IMG/VR virus record: IMGVR_UViG_3300006810_000342 | Location: 1 to 25,560 of that record | Reading direction: 5' to 3' (one strand) | Length of the DNA: 25,560 nucleotides | DNA from: a virus | Shown: positions 1 through 6,488 of the stretch, piece after piece | How the letters are laid out: the number at the start of each line of letters is the position of its first letter | Numbering within the stretch: the stretch's first letter is position 1 | The notes under the pieces: model-generated | What the model was told of the DNA's origin: nothing | Seen by the model: the letters and a program-made list of their open reading frames with translations, nothing else | Database searches by the model: none | Made by a program: the position numbers and the translations under genes

Positions 1-49
1 GCGTTAAAGTTGGTGATTGTTTAGTTATATATTTAACCATATTGCTCAT
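1..49 (-). CDS. 5' end of a leftward gene of unknown function (partial)
   Basis: Reading the minus strand from 49, an ATG opens a frame of 16 full codons (MSNMVKYITKQSPTLT) that runs off the window edge with no stop. It is preceded by a strong ribosome binding site, AGGAG six bases upstream (complement of 56-60), better than those of most genes here. I see this directly; the product cannot be recognised from 16 residues. It is transcribed away from the terminase block, so 50-164 is a divergent control region. A leftward promoter candidate (84-110) and a palindrome (67-82) lie at suitable distances, suggesting it begins a separately regulated, perhaps earlier-expressed, gene set. Confidence 0.6.
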   Translation of the reverse strand, partial: MSNMVKYITKQSPTLT

Positions 50-66
50 GTTTCTCTCCTATTTTA

Positions 67-82
67 ATTAACATAAGTTAAT
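67..82. promoter_or_regulatory. Palindromic operator candidate, copy 1
   Basis: A perfect inverted repeat with arms ATTAAC (67-72) and GTTAAT (77-82) around a 4-base spacer, ATAA. A second copy with identical arms and a 4-base spacer TAAA is at 911-926. Copy 1 overlaps the start point predicted for the leftward promoter at 84-110, where a repressor would block it. Binding by a dimeric regulator is inferred. In AT-rich DNA short palindromes are common, so the identical arms and placement near promoters are the main support. Confidence 0.45.
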
Positions 83-83
83 A

Positions 84-110
84 ATTAAATTATTTGATAA
101 AACCCGTCAA
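84..110 (-). promoter_or_regulatory. Leftward sigma70-like promoter candidate
   Basis: On the minus strand TTGACG (complement of 105-110, 5 of 6 to TTGACA) is followed after 15 bases by TTTAAT (complement of 84-89, 5 of 6 to TATAAT). The spacer is two bases short of optimal. Its start would fall near 77, inside palindrome 67-82, giving a leader of about 28 bases with a good ribosome binding site before the leftward gene at 49. Confidence 0.4.
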
Positions 111-126
111 CCCATAAAATAACAAT

Positions 127-155
127 TTGCATAAAAAAAAACTTTAGTTTATAAT
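127..155 (+). promoter_or_regulatory. Promoter for terminase small subunit
   Basis: TTGCAT (127-132), an exact 17-base spacer, then a perfect TATAAT (150-155). The expected start (about 161-163) is only two to four bases before the ATG at 165, so the transcript would be leaderless or nearly so. No Shine-Dalgarno sequence is visible in 150-164, consistent with that. The same -35 sequence and geometry recur at 930-958. Confidence 0.6.
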
Positions 156-164
156 GTTGCAAAT

Positions 165-593
165 ATGTCACAAAACCTTACAGACAAACAAAAAATGTTT
201 ATTGAGTACTTTAGCCAGACGGGCAACGCTACTCAATCTGCGATCAAGGCGGGCTACTCCGAGAAGACAGCCGAGCAACAAGGTTACGAACTCAAAAACA
301 AGCTACAAAACCAGATTGAAAGTGCTACCAAGAAGCTTCTAGGCTCTGCTGTACCTATGGCGGTGGATAAGCTTAAAAAACTGATTGAGAACGACAAGAC
401 TACTCCAAGCGTTCAACTAGGTGCAATCAACTCATTGCTAGATCGTACGGGTTACCAGACGACAACCAAGTTTGAAGACATAACGGGTAAGAAGACAGAC
501 GAGGAACTTAAAGCGGAACTAGATCACTTACTTAATAACATGAAGATCATTAAACTTACTGATCCCAATGATGGCGGGTCTAGCTTAAACTAG
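165..593 (+). CDS. terS: Terminase small subunit
   Basis: A 142-residue protein opening with LTDKQKMFIEYFSQTGNATQ and AIKAGYS, the pattern of the Terminase_2 small-subunit family, whose N-terminal helix-turn-helix (about residues 5-50) binds the packaging site. TerS forms a ring that recognises concatemeric phage DNA and delivers it to TerL, encoded nearby. The C-terminal half is charged and helical, fitting oligomerisation and TerL contact. Longer than T7 gp18 (89 aa) and not of that type. The start at 165 is preferred over the out-of-frame ATG at 154 because of the family match; there is no Shine-Dalgarno site. The gene is clearly more GC-rich (two counted 60-base lines: 40% and 52%) than the structural genes (about 30%), so it may have a different history from its neighbours. 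Confidence 0.88.
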   Translation: MSQNLTDKQKMFIEYFSQTGNATQSAIKAGYSEKTAEQQGYELKNKLQNQIESATKKLLGSAVPMAVDKLKKLIENDKTTPSVQLGAINSLLDRTGYQTTTKFEDITGKKTDEELKAELDHLLNNMKIIKLTDPNDGGSSLN

Positions 594-910
594 GTCATTG
601 CTCCTCCATATCTGCTCATAGACAGACATAACACCTATAGGCTATGACAAGCCTCGTCACTCTGATTACCTGCGTAAGATGGCCAGAAGAAGGGTGTCCG
701 CACACACACACACGTTTTGGCTGGCTCGTGCCTTATGTTGCGTGGTCTAGGCAATGTTACCCCTGCTATGTTCTCCTACTCACCTACATACGCACAGATA
801 AAAGAAAAAAACATGAGAACAGAAGCCCCTGTTTTGACCCCCACCCCCCAAACGGACTTTCCTGCCACTAATCAATGCATTCCTCCGCACAGCGATTGGT
901 ATATTTAGAT
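594..910. other. Gene-free GC-rich stretch between terS and the next gene; possible packaging-site region
   Basis: About 370 bases separate terS from the gene at 967, in a genome where most genes touch or overlap. Frames here (644-871 and 717-908) give Cys/His/Pro-rich translations unlike phage proteins and lack ribosome binding sites, so I see no gene. Counted lines are 52-55% GC. It holds a CA dinucleotide run (about 700-713), three C-tracts at 826-829, 838-842 and 844-849 (G-tracts on the minus strand), and a small hairpin AGGCT/AGCCT (639-643/650-654). No tRNA is evident. Lying beside terS, it could contain the cos or pac site recognised by terminase; this is inference from position only. 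Confidence 0.4.
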
Positions 911-926
911 ATTAACTAAAGTTAAT
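911..926. promoter_or_regulatory. Palindromic operator candidate, copy 2
   Basis: Arms ATTAAC (911-916) and GTTAAT (921-926) with spacer TAAA; the arms are identical to those at 67-82. It ends three bases before the -35 element at 930. At that position a bound protein could activate or block RNA polymerase. Function is inferred. Confidence 0.45.
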
Positions 927-929
927 AGG

Positions 930-958
930 TTGCATATGTAAAAAAATTAAACTATATG
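930..958 (+). promoter_or_regulatory. Promoter candidate for the small gene at 967 and large terminase
   Basis: TTGCAT (930-935), a 17-base spacer and TATATG (953-958, 4 of 6 to consensus). The -35 sequence is identical to that at 127-132, and the distance from -35 to the ATG is 37 bases here and 38 there. The predicted start (about 964-966) again abuts the start codon. The -10 is weaker than in the terS promoter. Confidence 0.45.
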
Positions 959-966
959 GGATAATT

Positions 967-1185
967 ATGGCACGTAAATTTTTACAGATAAAAAAACCAC
1001 AAACTTTGTTGCATTATCAAAAAGGTGCGTATATCTATAGGTATGTTCTTGTTGATAGAATTCCTTATACTGCTACACAGCATTATGGCTTTGACGACAA
1101 AACGCATATGACCACCGAAGAAATTTTTGAGTTATCAACACCACGAAAAATACGTAGAAAGTATATTTTAAAAAATGACAAGTGA
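967..1185 (+). CDS. Small basic protein of unknown function
   Basis: A 72-residue, Lys/Arg/Tyr-rich protein (MARKFLQIKKPQ at the start, KIRRKYILKNDK at the end). I do not recognise a family. It ends in TGA and overlaps the large terminase start by 11 bases (1175-1185), so the two are likely translated together. The start at 967 has no Shine-Dalgarno sequence but sits where the 930-958 promoter would begin transcription. Its place between TerS and TerL suggests a packaging accessory or a DNA-binding role, but nothing in the sequence demonstrates this. Confidence 0.65.
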   Translation: MARKFLQIKKPQTLLHYQKGAYIYRYVLVDRIPYTATQHYGFDDKTHMTTEEIFELSTPRKIRRKYILKNDK

Positions 1186-2596
1186 TGATCTAGAACAAGC
1201 TGTTAAGATAGCTAAAGAATTAGAACTACGTAAAACTACTAATCGTATGAATGACTATAAACCATATGATTACCAAATCAAATTTCATAATACAGAAGCA
1301 CAACAAAGATTGCTTATGGCTGGAAATAGAATCGGTAAGTCCTTTAGTGGGGCTATGGAAATGGCGTACCATGTGACGGGTCTTTACCCAACGTGGTGGG
1401 AAGGTAAACGGTTTAACAGACCAATTCGTGCTTGGGCTGGGGGAGTTTCTAACGAAACCACTAGGGATGTTTGCCAAAAAGAACTTATCGGTCAACCAGA
1501 CGATCCTTCGGCAAAAGGTACAGGTTCAGTACCACGAAAATACATTGTGGAAACTGTTAGAAAAGCGGGTGTACCAAATGCCTTAAACTCGGTTATAGTA
1601 AAACACGTTTCTGGAGGTAATTCTAGAATAGGTTTTAAATCTTATGATATGGGTAAAGAAAAATGGATGGGAGAAAGTGTAGATGTAATTTGGCTAGATG
1701 AAGAACCACCTACTCCAATTTACACACAATCACTTACAAGAACAGCTGATAAAGGCGGAATAGTATATATGACGTTTACTCCAGAAAGCGGAATGACAGA
1801 AACAGTTGCACAATTTGTAAATAATTTAAGAGCAGGCCAAGCATTAATAACAGCAGGATGGGATGACGCACCTCATATGACAAAAAAAGTTAGAGATCAA
1901 ATTTTAGCGGCTTTACCACCACACGAAAGAAAAATGAGAGAACGTGGAATACCACAATTAGGTTCTGGTTTAGTTTTTCCTATTGCAGAAGAAGATATTA
2001 TTTGTGATGAAATAGAAATACCAAATCATTGGCCAAAAATTTGTGGATTAGACTTTGGTTGGGATCACCCAACAGCCGCAGTATGGGTTGCTTGGGATAG
2101 AGATACAGATACAGCTTATGTTTATGATAATTATGCTATGAGGCAAGAAGCAGTACCTATTCACGCATCTGCAATCAAAATGAGAGGTAAATATATACCT
2201 GTAGTATGGCCTATGGATGGAAGGCAAGCTGATAAAGGTTCTGGTAAAAGTTTAACACAACAATACAGGGAAGAAGGCGTAAATATGACTAGAGAGCATT
2301 TTACTAATCCACCTGCAAATGGACAAAAAGAAAATACAGGAGGTAATTCTGTAGAAGCAGGTATTCAAGAATTATATACAAGATTTAAAACACAAAGGTT
2401 GAAAATTTTTAAAAATCAAGGTAAACTGTTTGAAGAATTGCGAATGTATCATAGAAAAGATGGTAAAATTGTACCAGCTAATGATGACGTTATTTCTGCT
2501 ATGAGATATGCGGTTATGTCGTTAAGAAAAGCTAGAACAAAAACATATGAAAGATTACAAACACAATCAGATTATGAGTTTAATGTATTTAATTAA
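1175..2596 (+). CDS. terL: Terminase large subunit (packaging ATPase and nuclease)
   Basis: A 473-residue DNA-packaging motor protein. The ATPase half shows a Walker A motif GNRIGKS (residues 50-56) and a Walker B segment ending in IWLDEE (172-177), with a coupling-like stretch VYMTFTPESG soon after. The C-terminal half is an RNase H-like nuclease: GLDFGWDHPT (D293, D298), PMDGRQAD (D348) and ANDDVISAM (D437/D438) supply the acidic metal-binding residues. It cuts concatemers and drives DNA through the portal at ATP cost. Shorter than T7 gp19 (586 aa), as in many marine podoviruses. It starts inside the end of the preceding gene. Base composition shifts within the gene: about 43-50% GC in counted lines at 1381-1560, falling to about 27% at 1981-2040. 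Confidence 0.95.
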   Translation: MTSDDLEQAVKIAKELELRKTTNRMNDYKPYDYQIKFHNTEAQQRLLMAGNRIGKSFSGAMEMAYHVTGLYPTWWEGKRFNRPIRAWAGGVSNETTRDVCQKELIGQPDDPSAKGTGSVPRKYIVETVRKAGVPNALNSVIVKHVSGGNSRIGFKSYDMGKEKWMGESVDVIWLDEEPPTPIYTQSLTRTADKGGIVYMTFTPESGMTETVAQFVNNLRAGQALITAGWDDAPHMTKKVRDQILAALPPHERKMRERGIPQLGSGLVFPIAEEDIICDEIEIPNHWPKICGLDFGWDHPTAAVWVAWDRDTDTAYVYDNYAMRQEAVPIHASAIKMRGKYIPVVWPMDGRQADKGSGKSLTQQYREEGVNMTREHFTNPPANGQKENTGGNSVEAGIQELYTRFKTQRLKIFKNQGKLFEELRMYHRKDGKIVPANDDVISAMRYAVMSLRKARTKTYERLQTQSDYEFNVFN

Positions 2597-2609
2597 CAAA
2601 GGATAAAAA

Positions 2610-2870
2610 ATGGGCGGATTTGTAAGATCAATTACTAGAAGAATTTTTAAAGTAATTGCACCACCAGCAGCACAAGCACAAGCACCAGCAGCAGCAATAG
2701 CAGAACCAGAAAAAAAAACTGTAGATACTTCAATGCAAGAAAAAGCAAAATTAGCTGGTTCTGGATATGGTGGAAGTACAATTATGACTTCTGCAAAAGG
2801 TTTAGAAGATGATGCTAATGTTGCTAAAACTGTTTTAGGTGCGGGTAAGAAAAAAAAAATAAAAGCATAA
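2610..2870 (+). CDS. Small protein with TS-x-KGLE and TVLG motifs, paralogue of the gene at 3314
   Basis: 86 residues: a basic N-terminus (MGGFVRSITRRIFKVI), an Ala/Pro/Gln low-complexity stretch (about residues 18-33), a charged linker, then YGGSTIMTSAKGLEDDAN and TVLGAGKKKKIK. The last part aligns with the 70-residue protein at 3314-3526, so the two are paralogues. AAAGGA before the ATG is a good ribosome binding site. Small proteins with a TILTS-type segment and a C-terminal T-LLG motif occur near the portal in podoviruses and are suspected to be virion or assembly components; I know no proven function. Probably structural, by context. Confidence 0.7.
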   Translation: MGGFVRSITRRIFKVIAPPAAQAQAPAAAIAEPEKKTVDTSMQEKAKLAGSGYGGSTIMTSAKGLEDDANVAKTVLGAGKKKKIKA

Positions 2871-2873
2871 TTT

Positions 2874-3302
2874 ATGATTGAAGTCGTTACAAACGACAAA
2901 TGGAGAAAACCAATTGGTGAGTATCTTAAAAAAGCTTGTCATATAAGTGCAGATATAGCTGATGAATATTCTTATATTGGTTTTATAGAAGATGATAAAA
3001 TATTAGGTGGTTTTTTATTTACTGATTATGATGGCAATAATATTTATGTACATTTAGCTATAGAAAGTCCTAGATTATTTTCCAGAAAACATATAAGATA
3101 CGTGTTTGACTACGGTTTTAAACAAATCGGCTGTGGTCGTATGACAGCTGTTTGTAGAAATGGATACAAAAGAAATGAACGTATTTTATCTGGAACTGGT
3201 TGGACAAAAGAAGGCGTTGTAAGACAAGTTATGAAAATAGATAATAATTTTGTTGATGCGGCTATATACGGTATGTTAAAACAAGAATGCAAATGGATTT
3301 AG
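2874..3302 (+). CDS. GNAT-fold acetyltransferase-like protein
   Basis: 142 residues with the layout of GNAT acetyltransferases: strands around IGFIEDDKILGGFLFTDYD (about 36-54), a beta strand IYVHLAIESPRLFS, a helix HIRYVFDYGFKQIGC and the late strand-helix GRMTAVCRNGYKRNERILSG followed by GW. Similar GNAT-like proteins occur in the structural blocks of many podoviruses, sometimes labelled internal virion protein A (T7 gp13-like position is different here). The acetyl-CoA loop (R/Q-x-x-G-x-G/A) is not clear, so enzyme activity is uncertain. It starts three bases after the preceding stop with no obvious ribosome binding site, suggesting coupled translation. Confidence 0.72.
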   Translation: MIEVVTNDKWRKPIGEYLKKACHISADIADEYSYIGFIEDDKILGGFLFTDYDGNNIYVHLAIESPRLFSRKHIRYVFDYGFKQIGCGRMTAVCRNGYKRNERILSGTGWTKEGVVRQVMKIDNNFVDAAIYGMLKQECKWI

Positions 3303-3313
3303 GAGAATAAATT

Positions 3314-3526
3314 ATGGGCGGAAAAGCACCAATGCAAGCACCACCACCAATAGACAATTCTGTCATGGAAAAAACAAATGCCGCAGAAGCAAAATTTGAA
3401 GCTGAAAAAGGTAAAATGTTAGCTACAAAAAAAAAAGGTCAATATGGAACAATTTTAACAAGTGGTAAAGGTGTAGAAGAAGAAGCAGATACATCACAAA
3501 CATTATTAGGCGGAAAAAAAATATAA
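3314..3526 (+). CDS. Small protein with TILTS-x-KG and TLLGG motifs, paralogue of the gene at 2610
   Basis: 70 residues. An N-terminal Met/Pro-rich stretch (MGGKAPMQAPPPIDN), a Lys/Glu-rich helix (about 18-42), then YGTILTSGKGVEEEADTS and TLLGGKK. It matches the C-terminal part of the protein at 2610: YG, TI-TS-KG, acidic triplet, T-LLG, terminal lysines. The ribosome binding site AGGAG overlaps the stop of the GNAT gene (TAGGAG), linking their translation. Function unknown; a small virion or assembly factor is likely from its place just before the portal. Confidence 0.7.
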   Translation: MGGKAPMQAPPPIDNSVMEKTNAAEAKFEAEKGKMLATKKKGQYGTILTSGKGVEEEADTSQTLLGGKKI

Positions 3527-3545
3527 TTAACAAATAGGAAATAAT

Positions 3546-3635
3546 ATGCCATACGGACAAGGAACATACGGATCAAAAGTAGGAAGACCAACTAAACCTA
3601 AACCTAAACCAAAACCTAAACCAAAAAATAAATAA
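3546..3635 (+). CDS. 29-residue Lys-Pro repeat protein
   Basis: A 29-codon gene: MPYGQGTYGSKVGRPTK followed by repeated Lys-Pro pairs and NK. AGGA lies a few bases before the ATG. The opening YG-GTYGSKVGRP resembles very short proteins next to podovirus portal genes; from memory these are common but uncharacterised. The strong positive charge and lack of hydrophobic residues suggest an unfolded nucleic-acid- or protein-binding peptide. It lies in a run of three small genes ahead of the portal and is too short for usual gene finders. Confidence 0.6.
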   Translation: MPYGQGTYGSKVGRPTKPKPKPKPKPKNK

Positions 3636-3636
3636 T

Positions 3637-3759
3637 ATGGCTTACACTAAAAATTCTTTGGTTAAAAATATTAACGCTAGAAAAGCTGCTGGCACTTCCA
3701 GACCAAAATCTAAATCTACAGTTTCTAAAAAAGCTTATGCTCAAATGAAAACTGGATGA
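3637..3759 (+). CDS. 40-residue basic protein just upstream of, and in frame with, the portal
   Basis: A 40-codon frame starting one base after the preceding stop (TAATATG): MAYTKNSLVKNINARKAAG, then a Ser/Lys-rich tail ending KAYAQMKTG and TGA. It is basic and polar, with the look of similar tiny phage genes. The TGA (3757-3759) is in the same frame as the portal ATG at 3772, and the four intervening codons (KKNN) contain no stop, so readthrough would fuse it to the portal. No function is known to me. Confidence 0.55.
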   Translation: MAYTKNSLVKNINARKAAGTSRPKSKSTVSKKAYAQMKTG

Positions 3760-3771
3760 AAAAAAAATAAC

Positions 3772-5436
3772 ATGGCAACATATGAGTATATTAAAAAGCG
3801 TGTAGATGCTTTAGCCAATGATAGAGGTACGTGGGAATCAAACTGGCAAGAAATTCTTGATTACGTTATGCCAAGAAAAGCTGACGTTACTACTTTAAGA
3901 ACAAGAGGTGAAAAACGTACAGAAGTTTTATTTGATAGTACAGCAATAACTGCAAACAATTTATTAGCTGCAAGTTTACATGGAACACTTACATCTCCAT
4001 CACTAGCTTGGTTTAATATAAAATTAAGAGATGAAAATTTAAATAAAGATAGAGATGTACAAGTCTGGTTAGAAGATACTGGTCGTAGAATGTATGATAA
4101 TTTTAACGATACAAATTTTAACACAGAAGTACATGAATTATATTTAGATTTATGTTCTATTGGAACTGCTGCTATTTTTGTTGAAGAAGGCAATGAAGGA
4201 TTTGAAAAAGATGGAATTCATTTTAATACTTTACATATTGCAGAATATTATATTCAAGAAAATATAAATGGAAAAGTAGATACACTTTATAGAAAATATA
4301 AATTAACAGCTAGACAAGCTGTACAAGAATTTGGAGAAAAAAATTTAGGTGAAAAAGTTTTACAAGCAGCAACAGAAAAACCAGATAAAAAATTTAGTTT
4401 TATTCATGGAGTAGAACCAACAAAAGATTATGAAAGAGCAATAGGAAAATCAAATACTAAATTACCTTTTCATTCATGTCATGTTTGTGAAGAAGATAAA
4501 ATGGTTGTACGATCTGGTGGTTATAATGAGTTTCCATATTTAGTACCTAGATGGTCTAAAGCAACAGGTGAAATTTTTGGAAGATCACCAAGTTATAATG
4601 CGTTACCAGATATTAAAACTTTAAACAAAGCAGTTGAAATTGGATTAAAAGCTTGGGCTAAAGCAATTGATCCACCATTACTTGTTCAAGATGATGGAGT
4701 AATTGGTAGAGTTAGAATGACCCCTGCTGGTATTACAGTTATTAGACATGATGGTGCAGTTAAACCATTAGAAATTGGTGCTAATTGGCAAATTACAGAT
4801 ATGAAAGAAGGCCAATTAAGAACTGCTATTAGACAAGCATATTATTCAGATCAATTACAATTACAAGATGGCCCACAAATGACAGCAACAGAAGTTCAAG
4901 TTAGATACGAACTTATGCAAAGATTACTTGGGCCAACATTAGGTCGTTTCCAAACTGAATTTTTAAATCCATTAATTGAAAGAGTATTTGGAATTATGTT
5001 TAGAGCAGGTGCTTTTAAAGATGCACCAGAAATTATTGGCGACAGTAAAATAGATATTGAATATGTTGGGCCTTTAGCACGTTCTCAAAGAATGGAAGAA
5101 GCAGTTGCTATTGAAAGATTATATACATTAGCAATGAACATTGGACAAGTTGATCCATCAATTATGGATAACATAGACCATGATGAAGCTATTAGAATGA
5201 GAGCAAGATTATTAGGAGTACCTAAAACTGTTTTAAGAAGTTCAGAACAGGTAGAAGAAATAAGAGCAGCGGCAGCAGAAGCACAACAACAAGCACAAAT
5301 GGCTCAACAAGCACAACAAGAAGCACAAGCAATGAATACATCAGCTGATGCTACTAAAAAACTAGCAGACCCTAACGTACAGACAGCTATGGATAATATG
5401 GCTGATGATATGGGTATGTCTGATATGACAGGTTAA
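3772..5436 (+). CDS. Portal (head-tail connector) protein
   Basis: 554 residues, close to T7 gp8 (about 535). It forms the dodecameric ring at one capsid vertex through which DNA enters and leaves and to which TerL and then tail tubular A dock. Family marks include the N-terminal RDTWESNWQEI-like segment (here RGTWESNWQEILDYVMPRK), LAASLHGTLTSP, the central PRWSKATGEIFGRSP, and the C-terminal Gln/Ala-rich coiled coil (about residues 493-520, rich in AQQQAQ) followed by an acidic Met-rich tail. These match the bacteriophage head-to-tail connector family. No Shine-Dalgarno site is visible before the ATG, which follows the preceding gene's TGA by 12 bases, so coupling or reinitiation is likely. 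Confidence 0.95.
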   Translation: MATYEYIKKRVDALANDRGTWESNWQEILDYVMPRKADVTTLRTRGEKRTEVLFDSTAITANNLLAASLHGTLTSPSLAWFNIKLRDENLNKDRDVQVWLEDTGRRMYDNFNDTNFNTEVHELYLDLCSIGTAAIFVEEGNEGFEKDGIHFNTLHIAEYYIQENINGKVDTLYRKYKLTARQAVQEFGEKNLGEKVLQAATEKPDKKFSFIHGVEPTKDYERAIGKSNTKLPFHSCHVCEEDKMVVRSGGYNEFPYLVPRWSKATGEIFGRSPSYNALPDIKTLNKAVEIGLKAWAKAIDPPLLVQDDGVIGRVRMTPAGITVIRHDGAVKPLEIGANWQITDMKEGQLRTAIRQAYYSDQLQLQDGPQMTATEVQVRYELMQRLLGPTLGRFQTEFLNPLIERVFGIMFRAGAFKDAPEIIGDSKIDIEYVGPLARSQRMEEAVAIERLYTLAMNIGQVDPSIMDNIDHDEAIRMRARLLGVPKTVLRSSEQVEEIRAAAAEAQQQAQMAQQAQQEAQAMNTSADATKKLADPNVQTAMDNMADDMGMSDMTG

Positions 5437-5437
5437 T

Positions 5438-5656
5438 ATGGCGAATGAAAAAGACGATTTAAAAGAATTAAAAGCACAATATAATATTACGTTTGCATCT
5501 AAAGAAGGTGAAACAGTATTAGCAGATTTAAAATCTGCTTATTATCATAGGAGTTCATATTCAAATAACCCTTATGAAACAGCATACCGTGAAGGACAAA
5601 GATCGGTATTAATCAGAGTAATAAATCTAATGAAGGAAAATAAAAATGTCAAATGA
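5438..5656 (+). CDS. Bbp19-like small virion-associated protein
   Basis: 72 residues. The pattern F-x-S-x-EGETVLADLKSAYYHRSS followed by ETAYREGQRSVLIRVINLMK matches the short Bbp19-like phage domain, in which an ETAYREGQR-type helix is the hallmark. Such proteins sit beside portal and scaffold genes in podoviruses; a head-assembly role is suspected from context but unproven as far as I know. The ATG lies one base after the portal stop, and the end overlaps the scaffold start by 11 bases, so portal, this gene and scaffold are a tightly coupled group. Confidence 0.72.
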   Translation: MANEKDDLKELKAQYNITFASKEGETVLADLKSAYYHRSSYSNNPYETAYREGQRSVLIRVINLMKENKNVK

Positions 5657-6488
5657 AACATTAAGTAACGAAATAGATAAATCTTTTGAAAATGAAACAG
5701 CAATAACTCCTACCAGTTCTGGAACAGTTTTAGGAGCAACTAATGATAATGGAGATTGGAAATCATCATTACCAGATGAACTTAAAAATGATGCTACTTT
5801 ACAAAATTTTAAAGATGTTGAAAGTCTTGCTAAAACAGTAGTACATCAACAAAAAGTATTAGGTAGTAGAATACCAATACCTAAAACAGATGAAGAAAAA
5901 TCTGAATTGTATAGTAAATTAGGCAGACCAGAAAATTCTGAACAATATGAAATTAATATACCAGATACTCATAAATCTTATTTTCAAGATGATGATGTTA
6001 AACAATTTAAAAATGTAGCACATCAAATTGGTTTAAATAACGATCAAGTAAAAGCAATAATGGATTTTCAAATGAAATCTATTGACAATCAACTTTCTAC
6101 TGAACCAAGTAAAGTTGCAGTACAAAGAGAAGAAACAGAAAATACTTTAAAAAAAGAATGGGGCTATGAATATGATAAAAATGTAAGAGCCGCACAAAGA
6201 GCATTAGATGTTTATGGTGATGATGAAATTAGAGAATTAATGAATACGGAAGCTGGTAACAATCCTGCTGTAGTAAAAATGTTTGCTAGATTAGGTGCAG
6301 AAGTAACAGAAGATATGGCTAAAAATACACAACATAATACTTTAGCTACTTCACCGTTAGATGCACAAGCTGAAATAGATGCAATATTTAATAATCCAGA
6401 TGACCCTTATCACGATCAATCTCATAGAGAAAATTCACAAAGAGTTGAATATATGCGTCAACTACATGAGAAAAGATTTGGCAAATAA
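5646..6488 (+). CDS. Capsid assembly scaffolding protein
   Basis: 280 residues, acidic and helical, comparable to T7 gp9 (307 aa). It would template the procapsid and leave before DNA enters. Supporting features are an N-terminal disordered part, DWKSSLPDELKNDATLQNFK and DVESLAKTVVHQQKVLGSRI (typical of podovirus scaffolds), a central helical region, and a basic C-terminus EYMRQLHEKRFGK suited to binding the capsid protein. AAGGA precedes the ATG, inside the preceding gene. It directly precedes the capsid gene, as expected. The capsid promoter overlaps its last codons (6478-6488). Confidence 0.88.
   Translation: MSNETLSNEIDKSFENETAITPTSSGTVLGATNDNGDWKSSLPDELKNDATLQNFKDVESLAKTVVHQQKVLGSRIPIPKTDEEKSELYSKLGRPENSEQYEINIPDTHKSYFQDDDVKQFKNVAHQIGLNNDQVKAIMDFQMKSIDNQLSTEPSKVAVQREETENTLKKEWGYEYDKNVRAAQRALDVYGDDEIRELMNTEAGNNPAVVKMFARLGAEVTEDMAKNTQHNTLATSPLDAQAEIDAIFNNPDDPYHDQSHRENSQRVEYMRQLHEKRFGK

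Noticed and set aside
94-120. A further rightward promoter, TTGATA and TAAAAT
   Set aside because: Spacer of 15 and poorer match than the TTGCAT-17-TATAAT promoter just downstream.
154-342. A 62-codon frame starting at 154
   Set aside because: Overlaps terS in another frame; the terS frame has a clear family match and the 154 start would lie upstream of the predicted transcription start.
629-645. CTATAGG resembling the core of a T7 RNA polymerase promoter (also near 1035)
   Set aside because: Only the last few bases match; the upstream recognition part does not, and the second copy is inside a gene. No set of recurring longer copies was seen.
644-908. Open frames of 75 and 63 codons between terS and the gene at 967
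   Set aside because: Cys/His/Pro-rich translations with no resemblance to phage proteins, no ribosome binding sites, mutual overlap in different frames; best explained by a GC-rich stretch with few stops.
594-966. A tRNA gene in the gap
   Set aside because: No T-loop consensus or cloverleaf pairing was found by eye.
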